Assembly: GCA_024281315.1 (NCBI GenBank)
Contig: JAJSAE010000004.1
Span: forward strand, 1-49,644
DNA length: 49,644 nt
Reading direction: 5' to 3'
From: an archaeon
GTDB taxonomy: Archaea > Thermoplasmatota > Thermoplasmata > JAJSAE01
Shown in pieces: positions 1 through 8,070 of the stretch. The number at the start of each line of letters is the position of its first letter. The first letter of the stretch is position 1. The position numbers and the translations under genes are program-made. Below the pieces are notes generated by a model that was not told the DNA's origin, did not search any database, and saw only the letters and a list, made by a program, of their open reading frames with translations.

Positions 1-112
1 CTATCATCAGGCCGGTATAATCCAGGATTGCCCAGCCGGAGATGTAGTAGTTCTCCTTGAGGAGTTTCAGATACTCCTCCGAATGCGTTCTATCTTCTCT
101 TATCTTATCCAT
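1..112 (-). CDS. Hypothetical protein, 5' part only
   Basis: An open frame of 37 codons runs from an ATG at 112 off the left edge of the window. The peptide begins MDKIREDRTHSEEYLKLL and continues into a hydrophobic stretch with no motif I recognise. A TATA-like element (TTTATAAAC read on this strand, near 141-150) lies at the right distance for a short-leader transcript. It is divergent from the ribbon-helix-helix gene at 273. Function unknown. Confidence 0.5.
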   Translation of the reverse strand, partial: MDKIREDRTHSEEYLKLLKENYYISGWAILDYTGLMI

Positions 113-204
113 ATCTTTCACACATATTTCTTGCCTTGAAAGTTTATAAACCTTGTTAAACTATGTCCTTACACAACATAACAGAGAGTTACAAACATGT
201 ATAT

Positions 205-216
205 GTATGTACATAC
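205..216. promoter_or_regulatory. Palindrome between divergent promoters
   Basis: GTATGTACATAC is a perfect 12-bp palindrome in the divergent spacer between the gene starting at 112 (minus) and the one at 273 (plus). It sits just upstream of a TATA-like TTTAAATA at about 230-237 that would serve the plus-strand gene. Because that gene looks like a ribbon-helix-helix protein, an autoregulatory operator is a reasonable but untested reading. Confidence 0.35.
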
Positions 217-272
217 TCTTACATCAGGTTTAAATAGCATAACACGATACTGCATGACACGAGCGTGGGCAG

Positions 273-542
273 ATGAAAAAGACCAAGGAATACCGGCCCG
301 GAGACCAGATACACATCTCCGTTACCAGAGACTTCTCGGACACTGCTACCGAGTTCTTTGCATTCTGCAGGGAGCACAACTTCAATCCCTCGGAGGTCAT
401 CCGCGACTCCATCAGGGAATGGCTGAAAAAGCAGAAGGAGATTCAGAGGATGTACGGCGAGCAGAAGGGGAAGGGCCTCATGGCCAAGATGGTTTCCGAC
501 TACGAGCGCTCCGTTCTTTTCGAGGAGGATGAGAATGAGTGA
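273..542 (+). CDS. Small ribbon-helix-helix-like protein
   Basis: An 89-residue protein. Residues 11-50 have the pattern of a ribbon-helix-helix DNA-binding fold: a short alternating beta strand (QIHISVT), a helix, a turn with NPSE, then a helix RDSIREWLKKQ. The C-terminal 40 residues are charged and helical. The gene is the first of a tight trio: its stop overlaps the start of a Ras-like GTPase, and the GTPase end overlaps a V4R-domain gene. That arrangement suggests a signalling or regulatory unit. The fold call is pattern-based; the target is unknown, though the palindrome at 205-216 is a candidate site. Confidence 0.6.
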   Translation: MKKTKEYRPGDQIHISVTRDFSDTATEFFAFCREHNFNPSEVIRDSIREWLKKQKEIQRMYGEQKGKGLMAKMVSDYERSVLFEEDENE

Positions 543-1071
543 TATCGTAAAGAAGGTTGTCATGCTGGGCGAGCATTCCGTGGGAAAGACCTCCCTCATT
601 CGTCGATATGTTTACGACATCTTCAGCGACGAATACATAAACACCATAGGCACCAAGATTACCAAGAAGGAACTGGACATCGCCGGAACATCCCTCTCCC
701 TCTTTATATGGGACATGCTGGGGGAAAAGAAAGGAAGCCTTCATCTAGCATATTATAAGGGTTCGTCGGGCGGTATTCTCGTATTCGACCTTACACGCAG
801 GGAGACATTCATAGAGGTAAAAAACTGGGTCGAACACTTTTATAGAATTGCTCCGGCCGTGCCTCTGGTCATTGCTGCGAATAAGGCGGATCTTGTGGAT
901 AAAATCGAGGTCAGCATAGACGAGATAGAGGAGCTGGCCGCAGAGATTGATGCCCCGTTCTTTCTTACCAGCGCAAAGCAGGGAGACGGCGTGCAGCGCC
1001 TGTTTTTCACACTGGCCGCTTCAATTATGGAGCGCCACGAAAACAGAAGGAGGGTTGCGGATGCCAGATGA
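535..1071 (+). CDS. Ras/Rab-like small GTPase
   Basis: A compact 178-residue G domain. The P-loop is GEHSVGKTS (12-20), the switch I threonine lies in NTIGT (36-40), the G3 box is WDMLGE (59-64) rather than the usual WDTAGQ, and NKAD (116-119) and TSAK (145-148) give guanine specificity. There is no C-terminal cysteine, so no prenylation signal. The ATG at 535 has a GAGGAGG Shine-Dalgarno 6 nt upstream; an in-frame ATG at 529 touches that sequence and is less likely. G3 lacks the catalytic Gln, so intrinsic hydrolysis may be slow or depend on a partner. Neighbours are a ribbon-helix-helix gene and a V4R gene, both overlapping it. Confidence 0.85.
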   Translation: MSDIVKKVVMLGEHSVGKTSLIRRYVYDIFSDEYINTIGTKITKKELDIAGTSLSLFIWDMLGEKKGSLHLAYYKGSSGGILVFDLTRRETFIEVKNWVEHFYRIAPAVPLVIAANKADLVDKIEVSIDEIEELAAEIDAPFFLTSAKQGDGVQRLFFTLAASIMERHENRRRVADAR

Positions 1072-1513
1072 TATATACCTTACCGAGTTCTATATTATGC
1101 CCATAGAAGGTCTTGCGACCCTAAGAAAGGAACTGACAGGCCTTGTTGACGAGGATGTGGCCGGCGGTGTTCTGTTCCGATACGGATACAGAAGCGGTTA
1201 TGAAATTATGAAAAAACTCGATCTGGACGCCGACATGGCCAACCTCTCCGAGATGTTCGAAGAGATATGGCACGAGATTGGGCTGGGGCGGGCGTACCTC
1301 CTCTCCAAAGACGGGCGAATGAGCGTGGTATTCGAGGAATCTCTGGAAGCAAAGGCAAACGGGAACAAAACCGTGCCCTCATGCGATTTTACACGGGGCT
1401 ATCTGGCCGGAATAATCTCCAGAATTCTCGGAAAGAAGTACTATGCCACCGAGGAGAAGTGCATTTCCATGAGGAACGATGTATGTCTTTTCCGCCTCAG
1501 TTCCGTGAATTAG
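1061..1513 (+). CDS. V4R-domain protein
   Basis: A 150-residue protein matching the V4R (4-vinyl reductase) small-molecule-binding fold, which is related to the Bet3/TRAPP family. It has the central FRYGYRSGYEIMKKL helix and a C-terminal EEKCISMRNDVCLF segment with the paired cysteines typical of V4R. The ATG at 1061 overlaps the last 11 bases of the GTPase gene, so the two are translationally coupled. Bet3-fold proteins act with Rab GTPases in eukaryotic TRAPP, so adjacency to a Ras-like GTPase is notable. A ligand-sensing or effector role is an inference. Confidence 0.75.
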   Translation: MPDDIYLTEFYIMPIEGLATLRKELTGLVDEDVAGGVLFRYGYRSGYEIMKKLDLDADMANLSEMFEEIWHEIGLGRAYLLSKDGRMSVVFEESLEAKANGNKTVPSCDFTRGYLAGIISRILGKKYYATEEKCISMRNDVCLFRLSSVN

Positions 1514-1573
1514 GATGGCGAAGGCAATGAAAGTTTTTAATATGGGTTCCTTTTATGGCAGATAGGTGAAAAC

Positions 1574-1807
1574 ATGAAGGCTTTCAGGATAAGTGGAAAG
1601 ATGAGAGTTACTCCGAATAACTGGCAGAAGTTCTCCAAGGAGTTTGTCGGACAGAGCGAGAAAGAGGCGGTTGAGATGGTCTACTCCATTATGGGCAGCA
1701 AGCACAAGGTAGAGAGGAAGTTCCTCATAATCAACGATGTTACGGAGTTGAAGCCGGAAGAAATCGAAGACCCGGTGGTTAAATACAAGCTTGAAAACGG
1801 TGCTTAA
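1574..1807 (+). CDS. rplX: 50S ribosomal protein L18ae (LX)
   Basis: A 77-residue protein that matches archaeal LX/L18ae in length and sequence, with an N-terminal FRISGKMRV strand and a central NWQKFSKEFVGQSEKEAVEMVYSIMGSKHK segment. It is a component of the large ribosomal subunit. A GGTGA Shine-Dalgarno lies 5 nt before the ATG. The stop is directly followed by the prefoldin alpha start at 1808, and ftsY comes next, which is a conserved euryarchaeal gene order. Confidence 0.9.
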   Translation: MKAFRISGKMRVTPNNWQKFSKEFVGQSEKEAVEMVYSIMGSKHKVERKFLIINDVTELKPEEIEDPVVKYKLENGA

Positions 1808-2245
1808 ATGGCGGAAGAAGAGATGCAAATAAGTGAACAGGACCTCAACAATGCGGTTCAGACCCTTGAGATGTACAAAGCCCAGCTGGACACCCTTGCA
1901 AAACACAGGGAACTGATAGAGTCCTCCTTGAACGAGCATAAAAGGGGGCTCGAAACCTTGAAGGAGTACAGCGCGGCAGAGAAGGGAACCGAAATACTTG
2001 TGCCTATTGGCGGAGGAACATATCTTCCGGCGGTTGTGGGCAAAAAGAAGGTTATGCTGGCCCTCGGCGCTGAGTATTACAGTGAAGAGGATTTTGACGG
2101 GGCCATTGAGGATTTCGGAAAGCGTGTAGATGAACTTGAAGCATCCATGTCGAAGGTGGACGAGAGTATTCAGCAGATAAACGAGAGGGCGACGCAGTTA
2201 AGCATAATTCTCAACGATTACTACGCAAAACACCACCAGCACTGA
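1808..2245 (+). CDS. pfdA: Prefoldin alpha subunit
   Basis: A 145-residue jellyfish-type prefoldin alpha subunit. N- and C-terminal coiled coils (about 8-55 and 105-140) flank a beta-hairpin core containing the family signature LVPIGGGTYLPAVV. It assembles with beta subunits into the hexamer that passes unfolded proteins to the thermosome. It starts at the base after the L18ae stop and lies 18 bp before ftsY, so the three are probably cotranscribed. Confidence 0.92.
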   Translation: MAEEEMQISEQDLNNAVQTLEMYKAQLDTLAKHRELIESSLNEHKRGLETLKEYSAAEKGTEILVPIGGGTYLPAVVGKKKVMLALGAEYYSEEDFDGAIEDFGKRVDELEASMSKVDESIQQINERATQLSIILNDYYAKHHQH

Positions 2246-2263
2246 ATCTTTCTGGGTGAGGGC

Positions 2264-3199
2264 ATGTTCGACAAACTGAAGGAGAAACTTTTCGGCATAA
2301 AAGAGAAGAGCAGGGAGATAGTGGAAATAGACGAAGCCTTCTCGGACGACAAAGGTAAGAAGATAAGGGAAGGAAAACTGGAGGATATTCTCTGGGACCT
2401 CGAACTCGCACTTCTGGAATCCGATGTGGCCCTCCCTGTCATAGAAGAGATAAAACAGAGCCTTAAAGAGGAGCTTCTGGAAAAAAGGATAAGCAGGGGC
2501 ATCTCCCCCGAGGATGCAATAGAGTCCGCTCTGAGGAGTGCCATTAAAAAGGCTCTTTCCGTGGGAAAAATAGATTTCGACTCCTTTGTTCGGGAGAGCG
2601 AAAAGCCGGTTGTGCTTATGTTCATAGGGGTTAACGGCAGCGGGAAGACAACTACCATCGCCAGAATCGCATATCATCTGAAAAACATGGGGATAACCTC
2701 GGTTATGGCCGCAGGAGATACATTCCGGGCCGGAGCAATCGAGCAGCTATCCATTCACGGCGACAGACTCGGAATAAAGGTAATCAAGCAGAAGGCGGGG
2801 AGCGACCCGGCCTCTGTGGCTTACGATGCGGTGGAGCACGCAAAGGCCAGATACAAGGATGTTGTTCTCATAGACACGGCAGGAAGGATGCAGACCAACA
2901 CCAACCTCATGGATGAAATGAAGAAGATAAAAAGAGTGGCGAAACCGGATATGATAATTTTTGTGGGGGATGCGCTGGCAGGAAACGACGCTGTGGAGCA
3001 GGCGATGAAGTTCGATGAAGCCGTGGGAATTGATGCGGTTGTTCTTACGAAGATAGATGCGGATGCAAAAGGAGGTGCCGCTCTTTCCATAGCACATGCA
3101 GTGGGCAAACCGGTCATTTTTGTCGGAAATGGACAGGATTACGAGAATCTGGTGCCGTTCGACGAGGACTGGATGATTAACAGGCTATTTGAGGATTGA
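2264..3199 (+). CDS. ftsY: Signal recognition particle receptor FtsY
   Basis: A 311-residue SRP GTPase. A short charged N-terminal region and the helical N domain (about 1-110) precede the G domain, with G1 GVNGSGKTT (122-130), DTFRAGA in the insertion box, G3 DTAGR (204-208) and TKID (262-265). It binds the SRP54-ribosome complex at the membrane for cotranslational targeting. The acidic A domain is minimal, as in many archaeal FtsY proteins. It converges on pyrI with a short T-rich spacer that could end both transcripts. Confidence 0.95.
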   Translation: MFDKLKEKLFGIKEKSREIVEIDEAFSDDKGKKIREGKLEDILWDLELALLESDVALPVIEEIKQSLKEELLEKRISRGISPEDAIESALRSAIKKALSVGKIDFDSFVRESEKPVVLMFIGVNGSGKTTTIARIAYHLKNMGITSVMAAGDTFRAGAIEQLSIHGDRLGIKVIKQKAGSDPASVAYDAVEHAKARYKDVVLIDTAGRMQTNTNLMDEMKKIKRVAKPDMIIFVGDALAGNDAVEQAMKFDEAVGIDAVVLTKIDADAKGGAALSIAHAVGKPVIFVGNGQDYENLVPFDEDWMINRLFED

Positions 3200-3207
3200 T
3201 ACTTTTT

Positions 3208-3663
3208 TCAGAGCAGGTTGGCGGTTACATCCTCCAGTTTTCTGTTGCAGTAGGCACATCTGAGAACCACCGGGCTTCTGGATTCCACAATGAATTTTGG
3301 CTCCACCGGCTCGTGAAAATTTGTTATGCAGTTGGGATTTCCACACTTCACTATTCCAATCACCGTATCCGGCAGTTCGACCCTGTACTTCTTCACAACC
3401 TCCGAATCCCTGATGATGTTAATGGTAGCATCCGGCGATATGAGCGCAATCTGATTGACCTCCTTCTTCTTCAACTCCTTGTTTTCCAGTTTCACAATGT
3501 CCTTGCACCCTTTCGACCCTGGGACATGAATTATAACGCTGGTTGTGTCCTCCGGCGGTTCTTCGGTGAGGCCGAGAATCTTCAGCACCTTCAGGGCCAT
3601 GCCGCACTCTATATGGTCTATAACCGTCCCGTGCTTTATGGGAGAAACCTTCAATTCCTTCAT
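3208..3663 (-). CDS. pyrI: Aspartate carbamoyltransferase regulatory chain
   Basis: A 151-residue PyrI. It has the N-terminal nucleotide-binding domain (KVSPIKHGTVIDHI) and a C-terminal zinc domain with four cysteines in CGNPNC and CAYC. It binds the catalytic PyrB chains and confers CTP/ATP control on the first committed step of pyrimidine synthesis. Its ATG overlaps the pyrB stop by 4 bases, so the two chains are translationally coupled. Confidence 0.95.
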   Translation of the reverse strand: MKELKVSPIKHGTVIDHIECGMALKVLKILGLTEEPPEDTTSVIIHVPGSKGCKDIVKLENKELKKKEVNQIALISPDATINIIRDSEVVKKYRVELPDTVIGIVKCGNPNCITNFHEPVEPKFIVESRSPVVLRCAYCNRKLEDVTANLL

Positions 3664-4589
3664 TCTGTCGCCCCCATTATGAGTGCCATCAGTGCCATTC
3701 TGACTGGAACTCCGTTAAATGCCTGCCTGAAATAAAGGGCATGGGGAGTGGAATCCACCTCCGGGTCAATCTCCGTAACCCTTGGAAGCGGGTGCATAAC
3801 CCTCATGCTCTTCTTCGCCTTTTCAAGCAGTTCCGTATTGACCTGAAAACTTCCTGCTACCTTCTTGTACTCCGCAAGGTCTGCGAACCTCTCCTTCTGG
3901 ATTCTGGTAACATAAAGGATGTCCGCATCCGCAATAACATCATCCAGACAGTTAGTTATAAGGGGCTTAGTTCCGATTTTCTCCACATTTTCCACAGTTT
4001 CCGCCGGCATTTCCAGCCCTCTCGGAGAAACAAAGGAGAGCTTTGCGCCGAACATGGCCAGCGCTTCGGAAAGGGAATGAACTGTCCTTCCATATTTCAG
4101 GTCTCCGAGGAGTGCGATATTCTTCCCATTTATTTCGCCCATTTCCTCTCTTATGGTGAAGAGGTCGAGAAGTGTCTGTGTCGGGTGCTGGCCCGCACCA
4201 TCCCCCGCATTAATCACGGGAACCTCCGAGAAATCTGCAGCCAGTCGTGCGGCCCCTTCGTTCCTGTATCGAAGAACAATGAGGTCCGAGTAGGCGTCGG
4301 CCATTCTTATGGTGTCGGCCAGTGTCTCGCCCTTTGCAACGGAGCTGGATTTCGGGTCCGAGAATCCGATCACTCTTCCGCCGAGCCTCATCATCGCGCT
4401 CTCGAACGACAGTTTCGTTCTGGTGGAAGGTTCGTAGAAAAGGGTGGCAAGAATCTTTCCGTCCAGCAGCTTACTCACCTTCTCTCCTTTTGCAATGGGA
4501 ACCATCCCCTCTGCCACATCCATAATTCTGTTCATCTGCGGAACCGTCAGGTCCCGAATGCTCACAAGGTCCATCCCTCTGAATTTCAT
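3660..4589 (-). CDS. pyrB: Aspartate carbamoyltransferase catalytic chain
   Basis: A 309-residue catalytic chain that condenses carbamoyl phosphate and aspartate. The carbamoyl phosphate loop STRT is at 55-58, with the HPTQTLLDLFTI helix and the C-terminal HPLPRVTEI motif also present. I chose the ATG at 4589 because a TATA-like GTTTAAAT lies near 4618-4626, giving a short or absent leader; an in-frame ATG at 4610 would add seven residues. It is first in the pyrBI operon and divergent from the RAM-domain gene at 4702. Confidence 0.93.
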   Translation of the reverse strand: MKFRGMDLVSIRDLTVPQMNRIMDVAEGMVPIAKGEKVSKLLDGKILATLFYEPSTRTKLSFESAMMRLGGRVIGFSDPKSSSVAKGETLADTIRMADAYSDLIVLRYRNEGAARLAADFSEVPVINAGDGAGQHPTQTLLDLFTIREEMGEINGKNIALLGDLKYGRTVHSLSEALAMFGAKLSFVSPRGLEMPAETVENVEKIGTKPLITNCLDDVIADADILYVTRIQKERFADLAEYKKVAGSFQVNTELLEKAKKSMRVMHPLPRVTEIDPEVDSTPHALYFRQAFNGVPVRMALMALIMGATE

Positions 4590-4701
4590 GGTAATCAGTG
4601 GGGAATACATGGGTTTGATTTAAACCTTGCTTTCTCACGCTCCTATGTAGAGTAGCACAATTCTTTAATATCTCCTTCGCATTCCCTCCCACGGTGAGAA
4701 C
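4590..4701. promoter_or_regulatory. Divergent pyrB / RAM-protein promoter region
   Basis: This 112-bp spacer holds two opposed TATA-like elements: GTTTAAAT on the minus strand near 4618-4626 for pyrBI, and TTTAATAT on the plus strand near 4663-4670 for the Lrp-type gene. No obvious inverted-repeat operator is visible. Positions are from inspection only. Confidence 0.4.
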
Positions 4702-5034
4702 ATGAACGAACCCGACAAGCAGGAATATGAAAAGGTCATCTCCTCGTACTACGGGGATGACCAGGTGAGTGCGATAATCTCTCTCAAAGTGGATACGAAG
4801 GATGCCGACAAGATTGCCTCACGGGTGGCCGCTCTGGATAATATAATTGATCTCTTTCTGGTGACCGGTGATACTGACATATTGGCCAAGGCGAGATTCG
4901 CAAATTACGGAGACTTGAAGAACTTTGTTCTGAGCGAGCTGTCCGGAATCAACGGCATCAAGGAGACGAAGACGCTGATGATAGTTACGGCATTCAAGGA
5001 AGGCGGGAGACTCATAAGTGGTCAGGGCGAGTGA
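4702..5034 (+). CDS. Lrp/AsnC-type RAM-domain protein without HTH
   Basis: A 110-residue protein. It corresponds to the Lrp/AsnC effector domain (RAM, an ACT-like fold), with the pattern VSAIISLKVD, then VTGDTDILAKARFANYGDLKNFV, then GINGIKETKTLMIVTAF. No helix-turn-helix precedes it, so it is a stand-alone effector domain that may modulate partner Lrp proteins or bind amino acids. Divergent to pyrBI, although no regulatory link is shown. Confidence 0.75.
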   Translation: MNEPDKQEYEKVISSYYGDDQVSAIISLKVDTKDADKIASRVAALDNIIDLFLVTGDTDILAKARFANYGDLKNFVLSELSGINGIKETKTLMIVTAFKEGGRLISGQGE

Positions 5035-5094
5035 ATTCTCTCATACCATGTAAAAAACTTTAAGTACAACATAAGTATAAGGCGGATTGGTCCA

Positions 5095-5310
5095 ATGTTA
5101 AATCCAATAACAGCACTGAATCAAAGCATAGGCAAGCATGTCATTGTCGAACTCAAAGGCCACAGAGAATACAGAGGAATCATGGATGGATATGACCCTC
5201 ACATGAACCTTGTCCTTAAGAACGCCGAGGAGTACATAGGCGGAGAACTGACACGAAAACTGGATAAGATTATTGTAAGGGGAGATAATGTAATATACAT
5301 CTCACCGTGA
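5095..5310 (+). CDS. LSm (Sm-like archaeal) RNA-binding protein
   Basis: A 71-residue Sm fold. Sm1 is seen in HVIVELKGHREYRGIMDGYDPHMNLVL and Sm2 in KIIVRGDNVIYISP, where RGDNV is the RNA-binding loop. It forms a heptameric ring that binds U-rich RNA. It is 20 bp upstream of rpl37e, with purF next, a gene order common in Euryarchaeota. Confidence 0.93.
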   Translation: MLNPITALNQSIGKHVIVELKGHREYRGIMDGYDPHMNLVLKNAEEYIGGELTRKLDKIIVRGDNVIYISP

Positions 5311-5330
5311 AATCATAAGGAGGCTTATAC

Positions 5331-5498
5331 ATGGGAACAGGAACACCGTCAATGGGTAGAAAAAGCGGAAAAAAGACTCACATACGCTGCCGGAGATGCG
5401 GCAGGCACACTTATCATGTTCAGAAGAAGAGATGCTCGGCCTGCGGTTTTGGGGATACCACAAAACTCAGGGGTTACAAATGGGCCAAGGAGCATTAA
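5331..5498 (+). CDS. rpl37e: 50S ribosomal protein L37e
   Basis: A 55-residue zinc-ribbon ribosomal protein beginning MGTGTPSMGRKSGKKTHIR. Cysteines at 20, 23, 35 and 38 (CRRC and CSAC) form the zinc site, and the family end LRGYKWAKEH is present. AAGGAGG lies before the ATG. It is placed between LSm and purF, and purF starts 4 bases after its stop. Confidence 0.95.
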   Translation: MGTGTPSMGRKSGKKTHIRCRRCGRHTYHVQKKRCSACGFGDTTKLRGYKWAKEH

Positions 5499-5501
5499 GA
5501 G

Positions 5502-6944
5502 ATGTTCCCAGAGGTGGATGAAATAGGCCCCGATAAGCCAGTCGAGAAATGCGGTGTCGTTTCCATATTTTCTAGGTACGAGCATGCTGCCCCCTATATT
5601 TACTACTGTCTTAGAGCACTTCAGCATAGAGGACAGGAGGCTGCGGGGATTGCATCCTACTCCAGAGAAAGAGAGGACATAGTATTTGAGAAGGGCCTTG
5701 GTCTGGTAGGAGAGGTTTTTTCCCCTGATCGGTTGGAAAAATTGCCGGGGAATTCCGGTATAGGCCATGTCTATTATTCCATCGCTCTCTCTGTTCCAGA
5801 GAACGCACAGCCTTATGTTTTCCATACAGCATCCGGTACCATTGCCCTGGCTCACAACGGAATCCTCACGAATGCGGAAGAACTGAAGGTGAGATTGAAA
5901 AAGAAGGGGCACGGCTATTACAGTGGTAGCGAGGAGGAGTCCGTATCTTACCTCATTTCGGACAGCATGCTTGCGGGCAAGAGTATGATTTCAGCGATAA
6001 AATCCGCTCTCTCCGAGCTTGACGGTTCGTATGCATTCTCTTTTATGGTCAACGATCATGTGTTTGCCGCAAGGGATCCTATGGGAATAAGACCGCTCTG
6101 CCTCGGCGAACTTCCGGATGGCCTCGGTTATGTTGCGGCATCGGAGAGTGTTGCTCTGGATGCAATAGGTGCCAAACATATACGGGATGTGAGGCCGGGA
6201 GAGCTTGTGGAACTCACCGAAGACGGAATAAAAAGCTATCAACTCTTTGAGAGGGGCGAGATTGCACACTGCTTTCTCGAGTATGTATATTTCGCCAGAG
6301 CCGATTCGGTAATTGACGGAAGGGAAGCATATCGCAGCCGAATGAGAATAGGCTGGCGCCTTGCGAAGGAGAGCCCGGTAAGTGCGGATGTCATAGTCCC
6401 TGTTCCGGATTCGGGAAGGGCGCACGCAACCGGTTTTTCCAGAGGCTCGGGAATCAAGCTCGAAGAGGGTCTCATGAAAAACAGATATGTGGCCAGAACA
6501 TTTATCATGCCAGACCAGCATCTCAGGGACATCAGTGTGGGGGAGAAAATAAATCCCGTGAAGTCCATTGTCCGGGGCAAAAGGGTTGTTCTGGTGGACG
6601 ACAGTATTATCCGCGGCACCACCATGAAGAGAATCGTGAAGAAACTGCGGGATGCGGGCGCAAAGGAGGTTCATGTGAGAATCGGCTCGCCGCCGGTAAT
6701 CGCTCCCTGTTATCTGGGAATAGACATGACGGAAAGGGGGCAGTTCGTCGCCCACGGCCGCACGGTGGAGGAGATAAGGAAGATAATCGGAGCGGACAGT
6801 CTTGCATACATCAGTGTGGAGGGCCTCATGGAAGCCCTTAAGTGGGAGGAAAATCAGATGTGCCTCGGCTGCGTTACCGGCGAGTACCCGATAAAGATAA
6901 AGGGTGAGAAGACGAGACTTCAGAGGACCCTGCAGGATTATTGA
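5502..6944 (+). CDS. purF: Amidophosphoribosyltransferase, Fe-S type
   Basis: A 480-residue PurF for the first step of purine synthesis (PRPP plus glutamine to phosphoribosylamine). A 16-residue propeptide precedes the N-terminal nucleophile Cys17 (EKCGVVSIF), so processing to expose it is expected. The PRPP loop is VVLVDDSIIRGTT. Cysteines in HCFLEYVYF, APCYLGID and CLGC align with the [4Fe-4S] ligands of the Bacillus-type enzyme, making it oxygen-sensitive. It follows rpl37e with a 3-nt gap. Confidence 0.95.
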   Translation: MFPEVDEIGPDKPVEKCGVVSIFSRYEHAAPYIYYCLRALQHRGQEAAGIASYSREREDIVFEKGLGLVGEVFSPDRLEKLPGNSGIGHVYYSIALSVPENAQPYVFHTASGTIALAHNGILTNAEELKVRLKKKGHGYYSGSEEESVSYLISDSMLAGKSMISAIKSALSELDGSYAFSFMVNDHVFAARDPMGIRPLCLGELPDGLGYVAASESVALDAIGAKHIRDVRPGELVELTEDGIKSYQLFERGEIAHCFLEYVYFARADSVIDGREAYRSRMRIGWRLAKESPVSADVIVPVPDSGRAHATGFSRGSGIKLEEGLMKNRYVARTFIMPDQHLRDISVGEKINPVKSIVRGKRVVLVDDSIIRGTTMKRIVKKLRDAGAKEVHVRIGSPPVIAPCYLGIDMTERGQFVAHGRTVEEIRKIIGADSLAYISVEGLMEALKWEENQMCLGCVTGEYPIKIKGEKTRLQRTLQDY

Positions 6945-6981
6945 CGGAAAGACCTATAAATACCGGTTTTTATTCCAGTTC

Positions 6982-7581
6982 ATGCTCCCGGGAGAGAGAA
7001 AAGAGAATGAAATACTGGTGCATATCTGCTGCGGCCCCTGCTACACATATCCGCATCAATGGCTCATTAAGAACGGATATGGGCCCACTGGTTTTTTCTT
7101 CAACCCGAACATACAGCCGTTCCGTGAGTTTCGCCGCCGATTCGAGACCGTGGAGGAGTATGCGAGAAAAACAGGGGCTAGGGCGATAATGCGGGACGAC
7201 TACCTGCTGGAGGAGTTTCTCAAGGGGGCCTTTGAGTACGAGGAGAGGGGTAAGTCAAGGTGTGAGTTCTGCTACAGGTGGAGAATGGATGAAACCGCAA
7301 GAGTGGCCGCAGAGATGGGATTCAAAAGGTTTACTACAACGCTGCTCAGTTCGAAGTTCCAGCCGCACGGCCTCATAAAGAAGATATGCAGGGAATCAGC
7401 GGAGAAATACGGTGTCGAGTTCTTCTACCACGATTTTCGAGAGGGAGAGATGGAGAATGTGCGCATATCCCACGATTTAAGGCTTTACAGGCAGAAGTAC
7501 TGCGGATGTATTTTCAGTGAGAGAGACAGGTATCAGAGGAGATTGGTGAGGGAGCAGGGGGAAACTTATCAGAAGAAATAA
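6982..7581 (+). CDS. queH: QueH-type epoxyqueuosine reductase (DUF208)
   Basis: A 199-residue protein of the QueH family, which in bacteria reduces epoxyqueuosine to queuosine in tRNA. Family cysteines are visible: HICCGPC (C16, C17, C20), CEFC (C94, C97) and YCGC (C174, C176), plus the FFFNPNIQPFREFRRR segment. The ATG at 6982 avoids a long overlap with purF; an in-frame ATG at 6904 lies inside purF. Archaea normally make archaeosine, so the substrate is not certain. QueF (23212) and TgtA (44607) are also in this window. Confidence 0.8.
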   Translation: MLPGERKENEILVHICCGPCYTYPHQWLIKNGYGPTGFFFNPNIQPFREFRRRFETVEEYARKTGARAIMRDDYLLEEFLKGAFEYEERGKSRCEFCYRWRMDETARVAAEMGFKRFTTTLLSSKFQPHGLIKKICRESAEKYGVEFFYHDFREGEMENVRISHDLRLYRQKYCGCIFSERDRYQRRLVREQGETYQKK

Positions 7582-7625
7582 TTCTTTTCCAATGCCTTTA
7601 AGTACCCCTGCATATTTCCGAAACT

Positions 7626-8066
7626 ATGTCCAAAGACAGGAAGCCAATAGTAGAAATCGTTCAGACCAACGGCATGACCATGATAGGCCGCGGTGAGAGC
7701 AATCACTGGGTCGTCATGGACGGCCCTGAAAAGTTCGGGGGACACGACGCGGGCAACCGGCCCATGGAACTCCTGCTAATCTCTCTCGGAGGGTGCACAG
7801 GAATGGATGTTATATCCCTCATGGACAAGATGCGCGTTCCTTACGACAGGCTGAAGATTGAGATAAGCACCGAGAGAGCGGAGGAGCACCCGAAGTACTA
7901 CACGAAGATTCACATACACTACATAATATACGGGAAAGATCTTCCCTCGGACAAGGTGGAGAAGGCCATCAATCTCTCGCAGGAGAAATACTGCTCGGTG
8001 AGTTATATGCTGGCTAAGGCGGCGGAACTGACCCACGACCACGAGATACGGGAAAAAGAGGAGTGA
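7626..8066 (+). CDS. OsmC family peroxide-reducing protein
   Basis: A 146-residue OsmC/Ohr fold with the paired redox cysteines of the family: C57 in SLGGCTGMDV and C123 in KYCSVSYML. Such proteins reduce organic hydroperoxides using thiols. The length matches the family. It is 4 bp upstream of mptA and probably cotranscribed; no functional link between them is obvious. Confidence 0.88.
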   Translation: MSKDRKPIVEIVQTNGMTMIGRGESNHWVVMDGPEKFGGHDAGNRPMELLLISLGGCTGMDVISLMDKMRVPYDRLKIEISTERAEEHPKYYTKIHIHYIIYGKDLPSDKVEKAINLSQEKYCSVSYMLAKAAELTHDHEIREKEE

Positions 8067-8070
8067 TTTC

